NCBI RefSeq assembly: GCF_022539315.1 | Contig: NC_066313.1 | Location: 13,395,764-13,459,763 of the forward strand | DNA: 64,000 bases | Origin: Serinus canaria | Lineage: Eukaryota > Chordata > Aves > Passeriformes > Fringillidae | Direction: 5' to 3' | In this document: piece after piece, positions 47,921 to 61,685 of the stretch | Layout: every line of letters starts with the position of its first letter | Numbering within the stretch: the first letter of the stretch is position 1 | Position numbers and translations under genes: made by a program | Notes under the pieces: model-generated | Told to the model about the DNA's origin: nothing | Seen by the model: the letters and a program-made list of their open reading frames with translations, nothing else | The model's database searches: none

Positions 47921-49936
47921 GCGTGCATAAAGTAGTATACAGTGTTAATTAGGTAATAGATATTTAGAGATGTCTGAAGTTATTTGTCAACATTTTAGCT
48001 ACAAAGAAACAAAAAACCCAAAATATATTAAGAAAGGACTGGAACAAGATTCAAACTCTTACAGAGTTCAACCCTTTTAAAAAACTAAAGCAGGTCTAAT
48101 TCCATATGTTTCAGCTTAAGAAACCTTTTAGGTTTTGATCTCACCTTTTGTATTGATCTCACTGTCCTTCTGGGACATCAGTGACCTTCACTATATACAG
48201 TTTATATATTCAAATGAGAACTAGTCTTAAATAAATGGAATAGATAACAATGAAATAATCATTATAATTTATTTGTCTTTTAGTAAAGTGTTGACCTTTA
48301 TATGAATTTTGTAGTGTAAAATGCATGCCAACAGCATTGTCAATATTTCTTCTCGGACAAGACAGTTTCTTAATATTTTCTGGTTTTTCCACTCATTTAA
48401 ATATTTATTGTAAATTTAATACTGAAATGTAAGTAATTAGTTGAAATACAATCACTAAAAAGACGGGGGTTTTCTGTGTATAAAGGCTATATACATTGAT
48501 AGGTGTAGTTTAAGTATGCATATTGGTTGTGTACACCATGGCAAATAGACACTGAGAGTTTGTTTAGTCATTTCATTCTTGTTCTTCTGATTTGAATTGG
48601 AATCAGATCACGTAAAGGTGTGAGGACTATTAGATTGGTCTAGATTTAAAAAGAAAACCAAAACCAACAAACCCAAACATCACTAATGTCCATTTTCTGT
48701 GGGAATTTACAGTCCTTATTTATATAAATCAAAAAGTTGACCTAACTTCATTTTGTCAATTTACTCTAAATGTATCTGCTCAAGCCAGAACTAAAGAAAA
48801 TTACAAGTATGAATCTTAGGGTTTCTGAAACTAAAATTTAGTCTGACTTTGTTTGGAACTCAGAAAGAACACTCATTGACTCAGTCTTCCTGTTCTGTAT
48901 CATTGCTGGGCTATTTTATTTTCACTGCCATTACTCTCCTGTCTTGGGAGATGACTGGGATTTCCTGTGGGCAGACAAGTCTCCTGAGCAGTCAATTCCA
49001 GAGCAATTGTTTATTGGATGGTGTGAATAAATTCTGAACAATGCCTGTGGGCCCTGGCTGAGGCACAAGAAATAATAAAACCACCACAGCTGCTGTAAAA
49101 ACACATAAATGTTGTAATACATTAGCGCTGCTGCTATTGTCTCACATTTAACACTGGGTTCAATGGTGATCTTTTATAAATGAGCTGTGTAAATGCTAAT
49201 GGGCACATCTTCAAAGGTAATTGGAAAGGAATTCACTGTATCTATCACTGCCTTGGGAAGATGCTTGGTCGGGCGGGACACTGGCAGGCCTTTATGATTT
49301 CTCTGAATCATATACAGGTATCTGGAAATCTCTGAAGAAATTATTTGTATTTCTCTTTTGGGGTCTCTGTGAGTTAGATGTTTATAGAGATACTTAATGT
49401 GAAACATCTTTAGAGTGCCACTAGCTTCCCTGGGATTACTCATTTGCTTGTAATTTAGGCATGAATTTGAAGCATTAAATGAAGGATTGATTGAAAAACA
49501 GCTTTAAAATATGGTTCCTTGATAGAAACAACTGTTCAGTAGCAAAATCCTGTAGCTCCTATTCAGAAAAAATAATTATAATAAGATGGAAACTCGTGTG
49601 TAAAGAAATATTTTTAGGAGATGAAGTTTACTGAATCTCTCTCATCCATATTATTGTCTGACAAGTGCAGTGTTTTTAATGAAAGATATTGCTTTAAAAC
49701 ATTTCATTCTATATATATCTTCACAAGAGGGCTAAGTTTTGTTCCTAAGAAAAGACAACTTCTGAAATTCTCATGCAGGAGGAGTCCTTTTCACACCTTT
49801 CAGTTGTCCTTGGTTGAAGAAAGTACTTCATTGGCACAGTGTCTAAACCGTTCAAGAGCCTGGAACTGCTCTCCTAAGACTTTGGAGCAAAATTTAATCT
49901 CAGCACATAGAACTGAGTCCCACAGAAGAGGAAAGT
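47921..49936. other. Unique AT-rich sequence
   Basis: Nothing recognised. Confidence 0.45.
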
Positions 49937-50148
49937 GATCACAGGATCATAGACAGGCTGGGATTGTAAGGGACCTTAAAGATCTTCTCATTCCAACCCC
50001 TCTAACAAGAGCAGGGACATCTTTCACCAGACCAGGCTGTTCCAAGCCCCATCCAGCCTGGCACTGAACACTTCCAGGGATGGGGCAGCCACAGCTTCTC
50101 TGGGCAACCTGTGCCAGAACCTCACCACCCTCACAGGGAAGAATTTCT
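49937..50148 (-). mobile_element. CR1 3' terminal fragment
   Basis: It starts at the reverse-complement tail (GATCACAGGATCATAG). It carries AAGGGACCTTAAAGATC, CACTTCCAGGGATGGGGC and CTCACCACCCTCACAGGGA, then diverges. The match is close, so this is one of the younger CR1 copies here. Confidence 0.94.
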
Positions 50149-51630
50149 AACCACTGGGTCAGGCTGTTCCCTTGACAAAAATCTGTGGTGAAGAGGGCAA
50201 AAGTATAAGGCAAAAGAAAACAGCCTCTCTAGTGAGGATTACAGAAGGTGCAAAATTGTTCTTTTGCTATTTTGAGCCATGTAATAAAGAAGCCTTACTG
50301 TACTGAACCACTGAGGATTATAAAATAAACCTAAGGGAAGAATACAGAAAGACTTTTGTGAGTAGTTGCTATTGCTGCTAGTTTTATAATTTTTAAATGT
50401 CAGCAATAACACATGACTTGAGAAGAATGTAGAAAAAAAATTTGTAGCAGATATGCTCTGTAGCGTGAGGAAAGTAAGTTCTCTGTATGGTTTGCAATTT
50501 ATTCAGATAAAATTTGTAGGAAAGGAAAAACAAAATAAGGAAAAAAAAAAGTAGGTATTTTAACCAGATTGTAGTGGATTTTTTACCAGACTTTAAAAGT
50601 CAGTCTGTCTTTAAATTGTTAAAAGGTTTTATTTTTATAATTCAACTTCTGAGAGTTTTAAAAGAGTTGTGCAAGGATAAGATAGGATAGGAAAGATATA
50701 AGAAAGTAAAATTAGTAGTGTTCACACATTGTTGAAATAAATCATCTTAAATATGGTTTTGGAAATGAATAACAAGCAAAATAATATTTTTCTTGAAACA
50801 CTGACATGAAGTCCACTGGCCCTAACCAGACTAAAAAGTCTATGCAATCTATGTGTCTGGATGCAGAAATCTGATAGATACCGTGCCTCAAGGTCCCAGT
50901 GAGAGCCCAGCATCAACCCTGTCCAGGTCTCTGGTCTCTGCACCTAAGTGAGCAGGTGAGCAGATGAGCAGCTCAGGCACAGCCCAGCTGTGCTCCTGCA
51001 AGGATGTTTCCAATAGTGATGTCTGAAAAATCCCCAATTAATCTTTGAATAAAGCAACTGAAAGCGCTACTAGATGTCAGTTATTTGGTGACATATAGTG
51101 GAAGCTGACAGTATTCAAATCAGGGAAAACAGATAGGTTTTGAAGATGCTTTAAATAAGAGATACTAGTTCAATGATAGTTCCCTGAAGATGTGGAAAGT
51201 TCTGCTTTGACAAGTTCTATTTTTGCTAGGATCCCCATATTAGTCTATTCAGAGGCAGAAGGGATTAAATTAAATACAAACAGAACCCAGCACTTGTCAA
51301 GCAGGACTATAAATGGCATCCTTTTTCCTGACTTGTAATTTTCTGTCTGCATAACCTTAAAGACAAGCACTCTGTTTTACAAGGCAACAGGAAAGAAACT
51401 GGTATATCTAACTCTGGACACTGGCTGGGGTGGATTATGCTGTAATTTCCCCAATATTTCCTGTCTTCTTTTTTATGGTAGCATAGATCTACATTTACTG
51501 CAGTTATTAAACTGCTGTATATCAGATATCTCACTTATATGAATATTACCTGTGATCATGTGCACCAAATCTGTTGATCTTTTTTTTTTTTTTTAAGTCT
51601 TAAGGATTGAAAGATTTAATCGTTCTTTTG

Positions 51631-51654
51631 AGTTCCTTTTTATAAAAAGGAACT
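51631..51654. repeat. Perfect 24-bp palindrome
   Basis: AGTTCCTTTTTA followed directly by its reverse complement, with no spacer. Five more outer base pairs (CTTTT/AAAAG) form if one G is bulged. Confidence 0.93.
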
Positions 51655-52977
51655 AAAAGACAAGACTGTGCAAAATAAGCTTTCTGCTAAGGTACTATTT
51701 TTGTGTGATTAAAGCAGCATATACTGTGTCACATAGAATCATAGACAGTACAGTGCTGTCAGTTTAGAGGTGTAGAAGTAGATTTATTTAACAGGCGCCA
51801 TATTTGAGGGGCATCCATGACCATCTGTTTTGGTAGTTCTCACAGACAACAGCATTGTGGAAAGGTTTAGAAGTCTTTACCAACAAATGTGTTTTATTAG
51901 GTATATACAGGTAAAGTTTACTTATATAAGAGCTTTTTATGTGAATATAAACTCCTTCACTTTCCCAACATATTCAAAATCGTCACCTTTTCATGTTTCT
52001 GACACTCTTACTTAATGTTCCAGGAAGCTGCTTAAATATATCTACTTGCTTCTCTTTGTCTCAAGACATTTTATGCTGCTGAGTAGTGATCTAAAAAACC
52101 AGAACACTTTCAAAGCTCCTGATGTAAAATTTATGACTTCCATGGCTAACTTTTCACAAATTATTAAAATTAAAAACTATCTAACGTTTAAAAAGTAGAG
52201 TCTTTTTCCTTTTGAGTTCTCTTGCTGTGAAGTCATTTGGTGGCATCTCAGTTTTGCTAATAACTTTAGTCTTTTGATGAGTCCTGTGGCTGGTTCATCA
52301 TTGCAAGGCAGGCTACTTTACTCTGGTATCTTTGGAAACTAGCAGGGTTTCTTCCTTTGGTCTTGGTGTATGCTGTATTAGAATTATTTTTTTAAGCTAT
52401 TATCATTTTCGTGAGCATGGCTTACTCCCCTGTTCTTACAGAAAAGAATATAACATAAAAACATCTGTTTAAATGAAACTAAATGATATTTGTTTCTTCA
52501 CAATAAAAAGAACACCTAAGACTGTAGGGATAAAAACTTAAAATAATGGATCCTATGTAATTTTTGGGTTGCTTTTCCTCTTTCACATATAGTCCTTGAC
52601 TGAAAAATAAATCAGCTCTATTCAGAATTTAAATATTCATCCTGATAAAGGAAATAATCTGATTAACTGTTCAATGTATTGCCAGTAATAATAAGTTGAG
52701 ATAAGAAATCACTGTCAATATTTGAAAAAGAAGATCATCCATCTCTATTTCAAAAGTGACAGCATTTAATGGTTAAATCATTAATGGTGAAATAAAAGAG
52801 AACAAAATACACAGTGTGTACCTCAGATTGGTTTTCATTCTAAACTGCAGAAACATTTGAAGTGTTGTGGCTGATTTAAGTTTATTGTGAAATTTTCTGA
52901 TTTATAATGAAATAGTACAAGTGGGAGTTAGTTTAACCTCAGCATTCAGAGTGCTCTGAAACCTAGCAAATTTAAGG

Positions 52978-53055
52978 GCCTTAGGAAGTTTATTGGACTA
53001 AACACTTTTTAGTGTTTACTGCAATAAACTTAGGAAGTTTATTGCAGTAAACACT
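52978..53055. repeat. Forward-reverse-forward repeat of a ~25-bp unit
   Basis: CTTAGGAAGTTTATTG occurs at 52980-52995 and again at about 53029-53044. Between the two lies a perfect 19-bp inverted copy, 53011-53029, pairing with 53037-53055. The first forward copy differs by a small block change (GGACT for GCAGT). Confidence 0.9.
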
Positions 53056-54899
53056 TGTAGCAGTTGGGAAGTTAGCAGGCTGTAGTGTTGCACTCAGCCT
53101 TAGGGGAAAAAAGACACAAAAGAAAAAAAAAATCCATTCTGCAATGTCCCTGCAAGAATATTAAATACTTCCTTTGATCTGAATTGACCAGGATATAGAA
53201 CTGTCTTGTCAGAGGAAGAAAATCTTGTATCTGGTAGGAAAGAAAATAAACCAAAACTAAAAAATACACCATCAAACCCACCAACTACATAAAAGAACTT
53301 TTTAACTGGTGATTCAGATCTCCTATTGACTTCACACACATGTCATGGGGACACACCATTTTTTGGCTGACTGTCCTGCCAGGAAAATTGAAATGCACAG
53401 GGGCAGTCTTGCTCCATAGAAGTAGTCTTGCTTGTTCCTTAATACATTGGAAATCCTGCTCCTCGTTTCATTGGTTTTGTGCAGCAAGTTGATGTCTTCA
53501 CTAGGGGTGAGCGAGTCACTAATTAAATATGGAACCAGAACGTCAGCCAGCAATCAACCTTGCTCATGAAATCACTAGACCAGCAAAGGATCTGTTTCAT
53601 TATTATTATGCACTGCTACTGTATTATCTCTAGTTGCTGTAATAAACAACCTGGGAAGATGTTTTACCCCTCTGTTGTATACTCATATATTCAGTCCAGC
53701 TCTTGGTAGCTGGAAATGGTAGGAAAAAAAAATTATGTAATGCCTTGACTGATGAATATAGGTATTGGAGCGTGTAAGTGAAAGTGCCTGACTTACACCT
53801 GGAGAGAATTAATCAACCAAAAATGCCAAGTAGGATATTATATGTTTGCAAAGTACACACTCAAAATGAGTGAATGTTTTATTAGGGGGTTATGATTCAA
53901 ATGTTTTGTTTGATCCCTTCTTATTGATGCTTACATCAAACATAATTCTTTTCCCTTCACTTAATCTCTCTCCCCTTAAATCCATATATTATATGGCTGC
54001 AATTCTTATTTCTGATTTTTTTCTAATGAATATAGGTTCACTTTAGTCCTTGTGTTGATGACTCTTACAGCTAAGATGGGCTAATAGTCCAGTGCTTTAA
54101 GAGGGGTTTCACTGAGCTCACTTGCACAGCTACTGCTGAATTACAAACTTTTGAATTAAGTGAATATTGACCAAATATATGCCTTTTTTATTACATTTCT
54201 GAGATACAGGAAAACAAAACTTACACCAAAAACTTGAATTTCTCAGAATTTAGGAGCAGAACAATTTCAGCTGAAAGAAGAGAGGAAATTGTGAGGGGAT
54301 GGAAAAGGTCTGGGAAAGAGCCAGGAGGTGGAAGGGAGAGTGCAACAATCATTGAGGGCTGGAAGGAAGATAGACATGGATGAATTAACTGTAGCAGGGA
54401 AGAGAAAGAAGAGTCTGGCTCAAAACCAGCATTGGTTCAATGCTTTACAGGAAGAAATGAAGATTAATATTTGTGAGCTAGAGGAGGAAGAAAAATAAAG
54501 AGCAGGAGAAGAAAAATGGCTATATATGAAAATTTGTATATTTGTAATTGGGCAATTTATTACTATTGTTTTAGTAGCACCATCAATAAAATAAGTTGAC
54601 CAAATAAAAAAGCTTCATTCTTGGATGTGATGGATTCTAATTCTATTGATATTTCCATATGACAGGTTAAGAAATTAAAACCACAAACATTCACTAGAAA
54701 TTTATTTCTCTGGAAAAGTGATGATTACTCAATCGCCTAAAATATAAGATACTCAAATCCATGGATTAAAACAAACCTAATGTCACATGCCAAGTTGACA
54801 GCACTGCTTACAGCTGACCCCATCCATGAAATAAGTCCCACACTGTACTGCATTCTCCTGTGGAAAGTTTGTTTAGCCACAGTTTAAACCTTTCATCAG

Positions 54900-55176
54900 G
54901 CCTGTTGTATAGGACAAGGGGCAATGGTTTAAAGCTAAAAGATGGCTGATTTAGACTGGATATCAGGGAAAGTTTTTACAATGAGGATGATGGAACACTG
55001 GAATGGGGTGCCCAGAGAGGTGGTAGATGTTCTGTTGCTGAAAATATTCAAAGCCAGATTGGGTGGGGCTCTGAGCGACCTGATCCTGTTGAAGATGTCT
55101 CTGTTCACTGCAGGAGGGTAGGACTGGGTGACCTTTAAAGGTCCCTTCCAAGCCAAACTATTCTATGGTTCTGTAA
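54900..55176 (+). mobile_element. CR1 LINE 3' fragment
   Basis: Plus-strand CR1 with TATAGGACAAGGGGCAATGG, ACACTGGAATGGGGTGCCC, GTGGGGCTCTGAGCGACC and AAAGGTCCCTTCCAAGCC, ending in ATTCTATGGTTCTGT. The ORF2 end is present but broken by changes. Confidence 0.94.
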
Positions 55177-58100
55177 AATCACAGTTTTACCAAAGGTTTT
55201 AGAAACAATAATTCCTCTGTAACCATGGAAAATTAGTTGCAGAGCTGGTCTTCTTAATCTGTGCCTTTATACAGATTTAACATCTAAGCAAAACAAACAA
55301 TAAACAATTAAAGAAAAATATTACAGAACTAACAATCTAATATTTTTCTTTATGAACAAAGAATTTCATCCTAGAAAGAAGTGAGTCAGTTTCTGAGGGT
55401 ATTAACTAACAATAGCTTTCTGGAAGGCTTTGATTTAAGACCATGCTTCTTTCCTTTGCCTTTGCTGCTTCTTACCCAACACTTATGACCTTGTCTATCT
55501 ACAGATACTATACCCATTAAATCCTGTATTACAGTCTTTATTCAGCCTCATCAACTTCTCCAAATGGAGTTGAGAGAGCAGGAGAGAGAAGAAATATGAA
55601 AGTAGATTTAATAGGGATAGATAGTGATTCACAGTGTTTCATAGATACCATTAAGATAACAAACAATGTATTCTCAATGAATAAAGAGAGTTTTATAAAA
55701 GCCTTCCAGCTTCCTCCTGCTGATAGCTTTTAAAGTTTCAAGAGGTAAAGCATACAATTCCTTCAGTCAAGGCTGTACTTTGCAGTCATGGGGACATTAA
55801 GGTTCGAAGGGACTCACTGAATGTCAGTCATCTTTTATATTCAGTCAATATATCTTTCCCAATTCATCAATTGAGAAGAGATTATGATTTTTATTAACTT
55901 GTTCTGTTTGTATTGTTCACTGGATGTTTTTGTGTGACCCTGGTGGTTCCAACAAACACCAGTCACTATAGGATTACGTGGTTATAACTAATGGAAATTT
56001 GATCTAGCAAGTCAAATATAATTGGTATTTGTTAAAGGTATGAAAAAATTTTTGCCTTTTGATGCTTGAAATATATTGCAATTGCTTTGCAACCCATACA
56101 GCAATATTCTGCTTCTCTAGTGCTCATATGCTTGAAACTATGTAGGCCCACATCAAATTTAAATGGGCCTTAATAATCCTTTCAATGGCAAAAAATTCAG
56201 AAATATAGGTATTATGTGGGAATTTATAATTTTTGTTCAAAATCTGCATCCTACATGAACCTCATTTCTGCTTTTAGGAATCCTACTGATTAATAGACTA
56301 AAGAATAGCCACACCACCTGCACAAACATGCAGTGTGGATGCTCAGATTTCTACTCCACCTCATTGCCCCACATCCTCTTTGTGCCACTATTCTGCTACC
56401 TCTCAGTTGACTGCATTGTTTTGCTGCTATGTAAACTTCTGCCATCCTCTCAGTGATCTCAAAACAATATGTAGATTTGGAGAGCTAACAATCTTAGACT
56501 CCAAATTATTACAGTCGGATTTATTCAAGATTAAAGAAAAGGCTACAATTTCAATTGCATCTGTGGTTGATGAGATGCTAAATATATTTGTGAAAGAAAA
56601 TATTTTTTATGAATTTGTGTATTTAACCATTTCCCTCTTTTTTTTCTTTTGTATGATTTCCCAGAACCAAACATGGGAGAGATTACTTTTCTTTGCAGAG
56701 TCTAAGAAGCATCATTACTCATGGATGATACAGTGTTTTAAAGGGCCTTTTATTGCAAAATAAACACTTGAAAAATGCCTCTTGAGATGAGGAATGGTCT
56801 GGATGGCAAGGGTTTACAGTGACAATGCAATCAATTGTAGGTATTAATCTTTGCTATAGAAACAATTTGTCAGTCTCTTTGTCAAAATGAAGTTTGACTA
56901 ATCCTTCTGATCAGCAGGACAAGAAATACCAAGGTCAGATAAGGCTGAAAAATTTTGGAAAGTTTCTTGTTTGGGTATTTGTATGCTTCTCTCCCTATTT
57001 ACCTTAGTACACATGTTAAAAAGAATTAAAACTCACTGGAAATTTAATTTAGTTGATTCATTTTGCATAAGAATAATAAGACAAATTTAATTTGTTTTGG
57101 TTAGGATATATTCAAACCTTTCCAAAGTCTACTTTAATCACTTTGCAAGGCTATCTTTTAAAAGTCATACATTTTACTTTGAATGAAAAAGGTCAGAAAA
57201 AAGCAGCTATATTCTCTTAAGAAACATTTTTTTGCATATTATATTATTTCTCTTAGTGATGTAACTGTGTCTCATTGGAAAGGGAGAAAGTTATCTTGCT
57301 TGTCATTTTGATCATCAATTATGAATGATATTTCTACTTATCTGGCAAAAATTCCTCAGGTTCACTGAGGAATTTTTGAATGCATGCAAGAATGTTTTCT
57401 AGCTTGCACCATGTATGAAAACAAGCAAATGTAAAGTGGAGGAATTTCTCTTTGTAATTCACAGAAGCCAGCAGCAGACAGAGACATTTGACACTTTGAA
57501 TCTTGCATCTAAGGACTGAGTCTCCATTCATCTTTTGTTGACCTTTGTAGCATAGATTGGAAATCCATGAGGAGTTTCATGGGAGCAGTAACAGTGAATA
57601 AACATGTAAAAACCACTGATATTAAAACTATCTCATTGGTCTTTTGGAAAGGAAACAGTTAATGAAAGGAAAATAAGATCTGCAAAGCAATGCATCACAA
57701 TATGGGCATAAAATATCGAAGTAATCAAAAAATCAGTAATAATATGTGTTGAAAAGACTTTTCCCAGTTCTTGCTGGAGAAGTTTCAATGTTTTAAAGAA
57801 TACATTGGCACTTTGCAGAATTATTGCTCTAGTCTGAGGCAGTACTGAGAGGAAAGTTAAGTGCTACACAACACCTGCTAAAGAATTAATGTGCATTACC
57901 CAATTTAGGGATATTAATAATTGGTGAGTGCAGCTGGTAGGTGGTATGTTACTCTGCAAACAGTGTCAGAAAGCATAAGGCTCCTTCCATTAGCTAACTA
58001 AATTGCTGGACTTCATGTTCTCTCAGCTGGAATTAAATTTGTAATAGAATATATGATTATGAAGTGTACGCTCATAGATGTTGGTTCTTTTGCCATATGC

Positions 58101-60683
58101 CTTCCAAGTGCATTAAGTAATCTCTAACAAGCTGTCCAGCTGTACCATTTTAAGATCAATTAATGTAGAAAGGCATTAAGAATCTGTGTGAAGGGGAGAA
58201 CTGGTTCTATCAAGGGTCAAGTGGAATAAAATCAAAATTAAAAATCCACTGTTTTTAAGAACTGGCAGTCTTTCACCTCTTGATATCTGAATTTTCCCTA
58301 TTTATTTTGTTTATTTAGGCTCCATATTCGCAGATTTTATTGAAAAAAACTGTATCCTAACTGTCTTCTGAGCAGTGAAACAAAGCACAATAAGAAAAGC
58401 AGTCTTATTCAGGGTCTATGGCAACACTTCTTTGACAGGGATTTCCAAATGAACTCTTTCCCATTTATATGGAAGTATCATCATTCAGTTTTGACAGGAA
58501 CCCTATGCATTTCTTATACATAAGAAAGGCTTCTTTCCACAATCCTGGCTTTTGCACATGCTGAAGAAAAACCTAGTGTAAAAATAAGATTGGCAAAGTC
58601 CAACAGAAAGAGCTGATTATAGTAAACTGCAGAGACATCACATGTTGGGTAGCCACTCACTCATATTAAAAAAACAAAACTAATGGGTTTATTCTGAATA
58701 CAAGATATTTAATTACTTTTCTTACATATACTTAGATTAATGTATTTAGGACTTAAGAAACCCCTAATATTGTTGCAATTATTTGATCAAAGTAGAAACC
58801 TTAAGTATGCATTTTATAGTATCCTTCTGTAGTATATTTTACTTTACTTGCACATAGCCATGGTCTGTCTTACACATTGTCATCTTTTATGTTTCACAAT
58901 TTTAGGATGCCTGAGAATTTAAAATGAAAAATTACCCAGGGGTCCTACCAATAAATGAAATCCAAATATAATTGTTCATTTGTACAATATAGACTACCAT
59001 TGTCTTGGCTGCCACCTGATCAATGGTAGCTATCCTGTGAAATCCCATGTTTGTGAAGTTTAGATGTGAGAAATCTCAGTTCAGTTCTTCAGGAGTATTA
59101 ACACTGAGAGAGAAAAAAAACAAAAGGAAAGAGAGGAAAGTCTCCCCCAGGTTATTGTGTTCTGTTATGCAGTGTGTGCTGTAGTACATTACTTCATTGT
59201 ATTTCTGCACTGTTCATTTTTAATGTATTCCAAAATTATAATTATGTGCCTTTGAAGGATAATAAACAGGATAAACTGCAGGAATTTTTCAGTTAACAAT
59301 AGAAAAAACAAACAAACAAAAAAAAAAAAGCTGTGAAACTGTCCATGACTTTCTTGTGTATTAGAAACATAGTAATTAACTCTTAGCAGTGTCCAAATCT
59401 TACGTTTTTCTTTTGGTTTGAGATCTATTGATAAAAGAAAAAAATATTGACTTACTACTGACTGGAGTATTACTAACAAGGAAATAGTAAATCTTCATAG
59501 CAGCAGTTTAAAGTAACATAAGGAGAACTTTGTGTCTTTGAATTAGAGTTAAAAGTCTGAATTGTGGTATTTATATTTTACTACACTTCGTTTTTTAAAG
59601 TGAGAACTGTGCATGGAAAATATTAGTTTTTTAGCTTAATAATACCTAGAGTAGAATGGATTGTGTCTCTTAAATTACTGCACATTTTTTTTATAGAAAG
59701 AAAATCTAAAAATATTTTTCCTGGCACTTAGAAGAGAGTGAGATCTCTAGGATTGAAACTTTTGGGTGAGTATGCATTTGGCTTTTAAAAAGGAAAAATT
59801 TCTCTCTTAAAATGAAAAAAATCTATCTCTTTGTGATGTGAGAGATGAGTGTAGATGGCAATACTTATAATAATTACTTTTATAGTGTAAGTATTTTATA
59901 TTTACAACCATAAAACTTTATTTAATTTTAAGGTCACTCTAAGACTGCAAGAACAGCACAAACAAGATGAAGAGTTAGCTGCTAATATCTGTCTCAGCCA
60001 AGGGAAGGCTTGGTTAGAGCTGCGTGTTTCACAGTTTCCATTTCCACTGTGACTGGGTTGGTTAGAAAGGTCACTGTGGGTAGGTCCATGTGGTGTCAGC
60101 AGGTGCACTGAGATGAGTTTCTGTTTCTGAACCAAGATTTTCCAGGCATTGTCAGGATTTGTAGTGACTTTTCACTGTTGCAGTGAGCATCATCTTTCTG
60201 TTTGAGAAGTGACTTCCTCTGTTTCTCCTCACAAAAGCATTCTTTTAGAACAATACAAAGGACCATTGGAAGTTGATTAAGGGAAACCATGTAAGCAAAC
60301 TGTGGTTACACAATAAGTAAGCTCCTCCTACAGGCAGAGATAGAAACTCACCTTTAAAAATTGCATGGAAATGCATGAGAATATCACAGAACAGTGCACA
60401 GTAAAATTAACACTGTCTAGTACTTCCAAATACACCATTCTACCAATACTGGCCTGCATTTGGAGTAATTTTTTGGTATCTCCGCTTTAAATTATGAGAC
60501 CAGAAATTTGTCACCCCATTTTTTACTAGAAGATAAAATGCCAGTATTGACTAAATATTTGCTTTTATTGCAGCCATGTATTTATTATGAAACAGTAATT
60601 CAGAAGTTTCTTTTCCCACACCCCTTCTCAGGAGCCAGAGCTTCTTTCAATGGTAGTCCCATTGTTTTTTAAAGGAAACTACC
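55177..60683. other. Unique AT-rich sequence
   Basis: About 5.5 kb with no recognised family. The 142-residue plus open frame at 56335-56763 is AT-rich, has no domain and is probably chance. A perfect 14-bp hairpin lies at 57346-57378, and an A-rich run near 59306-59330. Confidence 0.45.
57346..57378. repeat. Perfect 14-bp hairpin, 5-nt loop
   Basis: Bases 57346-57359 (CAAAAATTCCTCAG) pair fully with 57365-57378. The stem is too short for a typical microRNA precursor. Confidence 0.92.
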
Positions 60684-60749
60684 AATTTGACTGCTTGTTT
60701 TAATTCCTAATTTGACTGCTTGTTTTAATTCCTAATTTGACTGCTTGTT
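60684..60749 (+). repeat. 25-bp minisatellite, about 2.6 copies
   Basis: A unit starting AATTTGACTGCTTGTT and ending AATTCCT repeats at 60684, 60709 and 60734. The first two copies are identical, which points to a recent duplication. Confidence 0.94.
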
Positions 60750-61604
60750 CCTACTTAGGCTCAGCCTCAAAGGCTGAGAGAACCATTTGACTCCCACTGC
60801 TACAATGTCTGCTTTTGTGTGGCTCCTGTGCCCCATCACATCAGTATAGAAGTAGTTTATGCTACTTTATAGGATGATTATAATGCCATTTTTCAGAACT
60901 GCTCTCACTACTGGAGCTACTAAATGAAGCAGTTGCCTAGCAAACAGTGAAGCAAAATCAATGCAAACCTGTTAAAGGTTTTCACATTACCAATCTCTGC
61001 AGCTCTCTGAAAAGACATTATTTCAAAAATATTTCAGTCAGTCCTAGTTTTTCAGCTCTTGATGTCAAATGCCTTAAAATGACCATCACATGAGAACACC
61101 ATATAGTATTTACAGAATATAGTACACCTTCTAGTATTTTTAGTATTCAAAGAAAAATTATATTTTTTCAGTCTTTATATCTAATTGTGAGCTGCTTGTT
61201 ATAAAAATCAGATTTTCCTTTCTTATTAGGAGAATAAATTTTTTAGTATTTTTAAATTAATTTCATATAGGTTCCCTAGCAGTATTCATTTTAAAACTGA
61301 TGTACCTTTCTCTGTAAATACAGGAGGTAAACATGTTCGTAGAGGAGCACCCAGATTTTGTATTCTTTGTACCAATACTGTTTCCATACCTTTGGAAAAT
61401 ATCTTCACATTTCATTAAAAATTAGAAGTTCTGTTCCTTGGGAATAAATTCCTCTTGGGTATATGATTTTTTTAGGTTGATTAACTCTCTAAATAACCAT
61501 CTTATATTCACAAAGCTTTTGAGTTGCCAGTTACAATACTAGGTTATGAGGAGAAAAGTAACACAGTTAGTAGGGATCTGGGTCTGTCTTTCTAATCTAG
61601 TATA
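60750..61604. other. Unique AT-rich sequence
   Basis: Nothing recognised. Confidence 0.4.
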
Positions 61605-61685
61605 TTCTAGAAGTGTATATAGCATATATATATGTATATATACATACATAAAGATATACTTATAGATAGAAGTATATATATGGAG
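61605..61685. repeat. AT-rich (TATA) low-complexity tract
   Basis: TATATA/ATACATA motifs, about 80 bp. Confidence 0.8.

Larger units (their letters stand above)
50149..54899. other. Unique AT-rich sequence with two notable inverted repeats
   Basis: No gene or family recognised. It contains the palindrome at 51631-51654 and the three-copy inverted/direct structure at 52978-53055. A poly(T) run lies near 51580-51595. Confidence 0.45.

Noticed and set aside
56335..56763. 142-residue plus-strand open frame
   Set aside because: No domain, AT-driven composition including a Phe run, no splice or promoter context.
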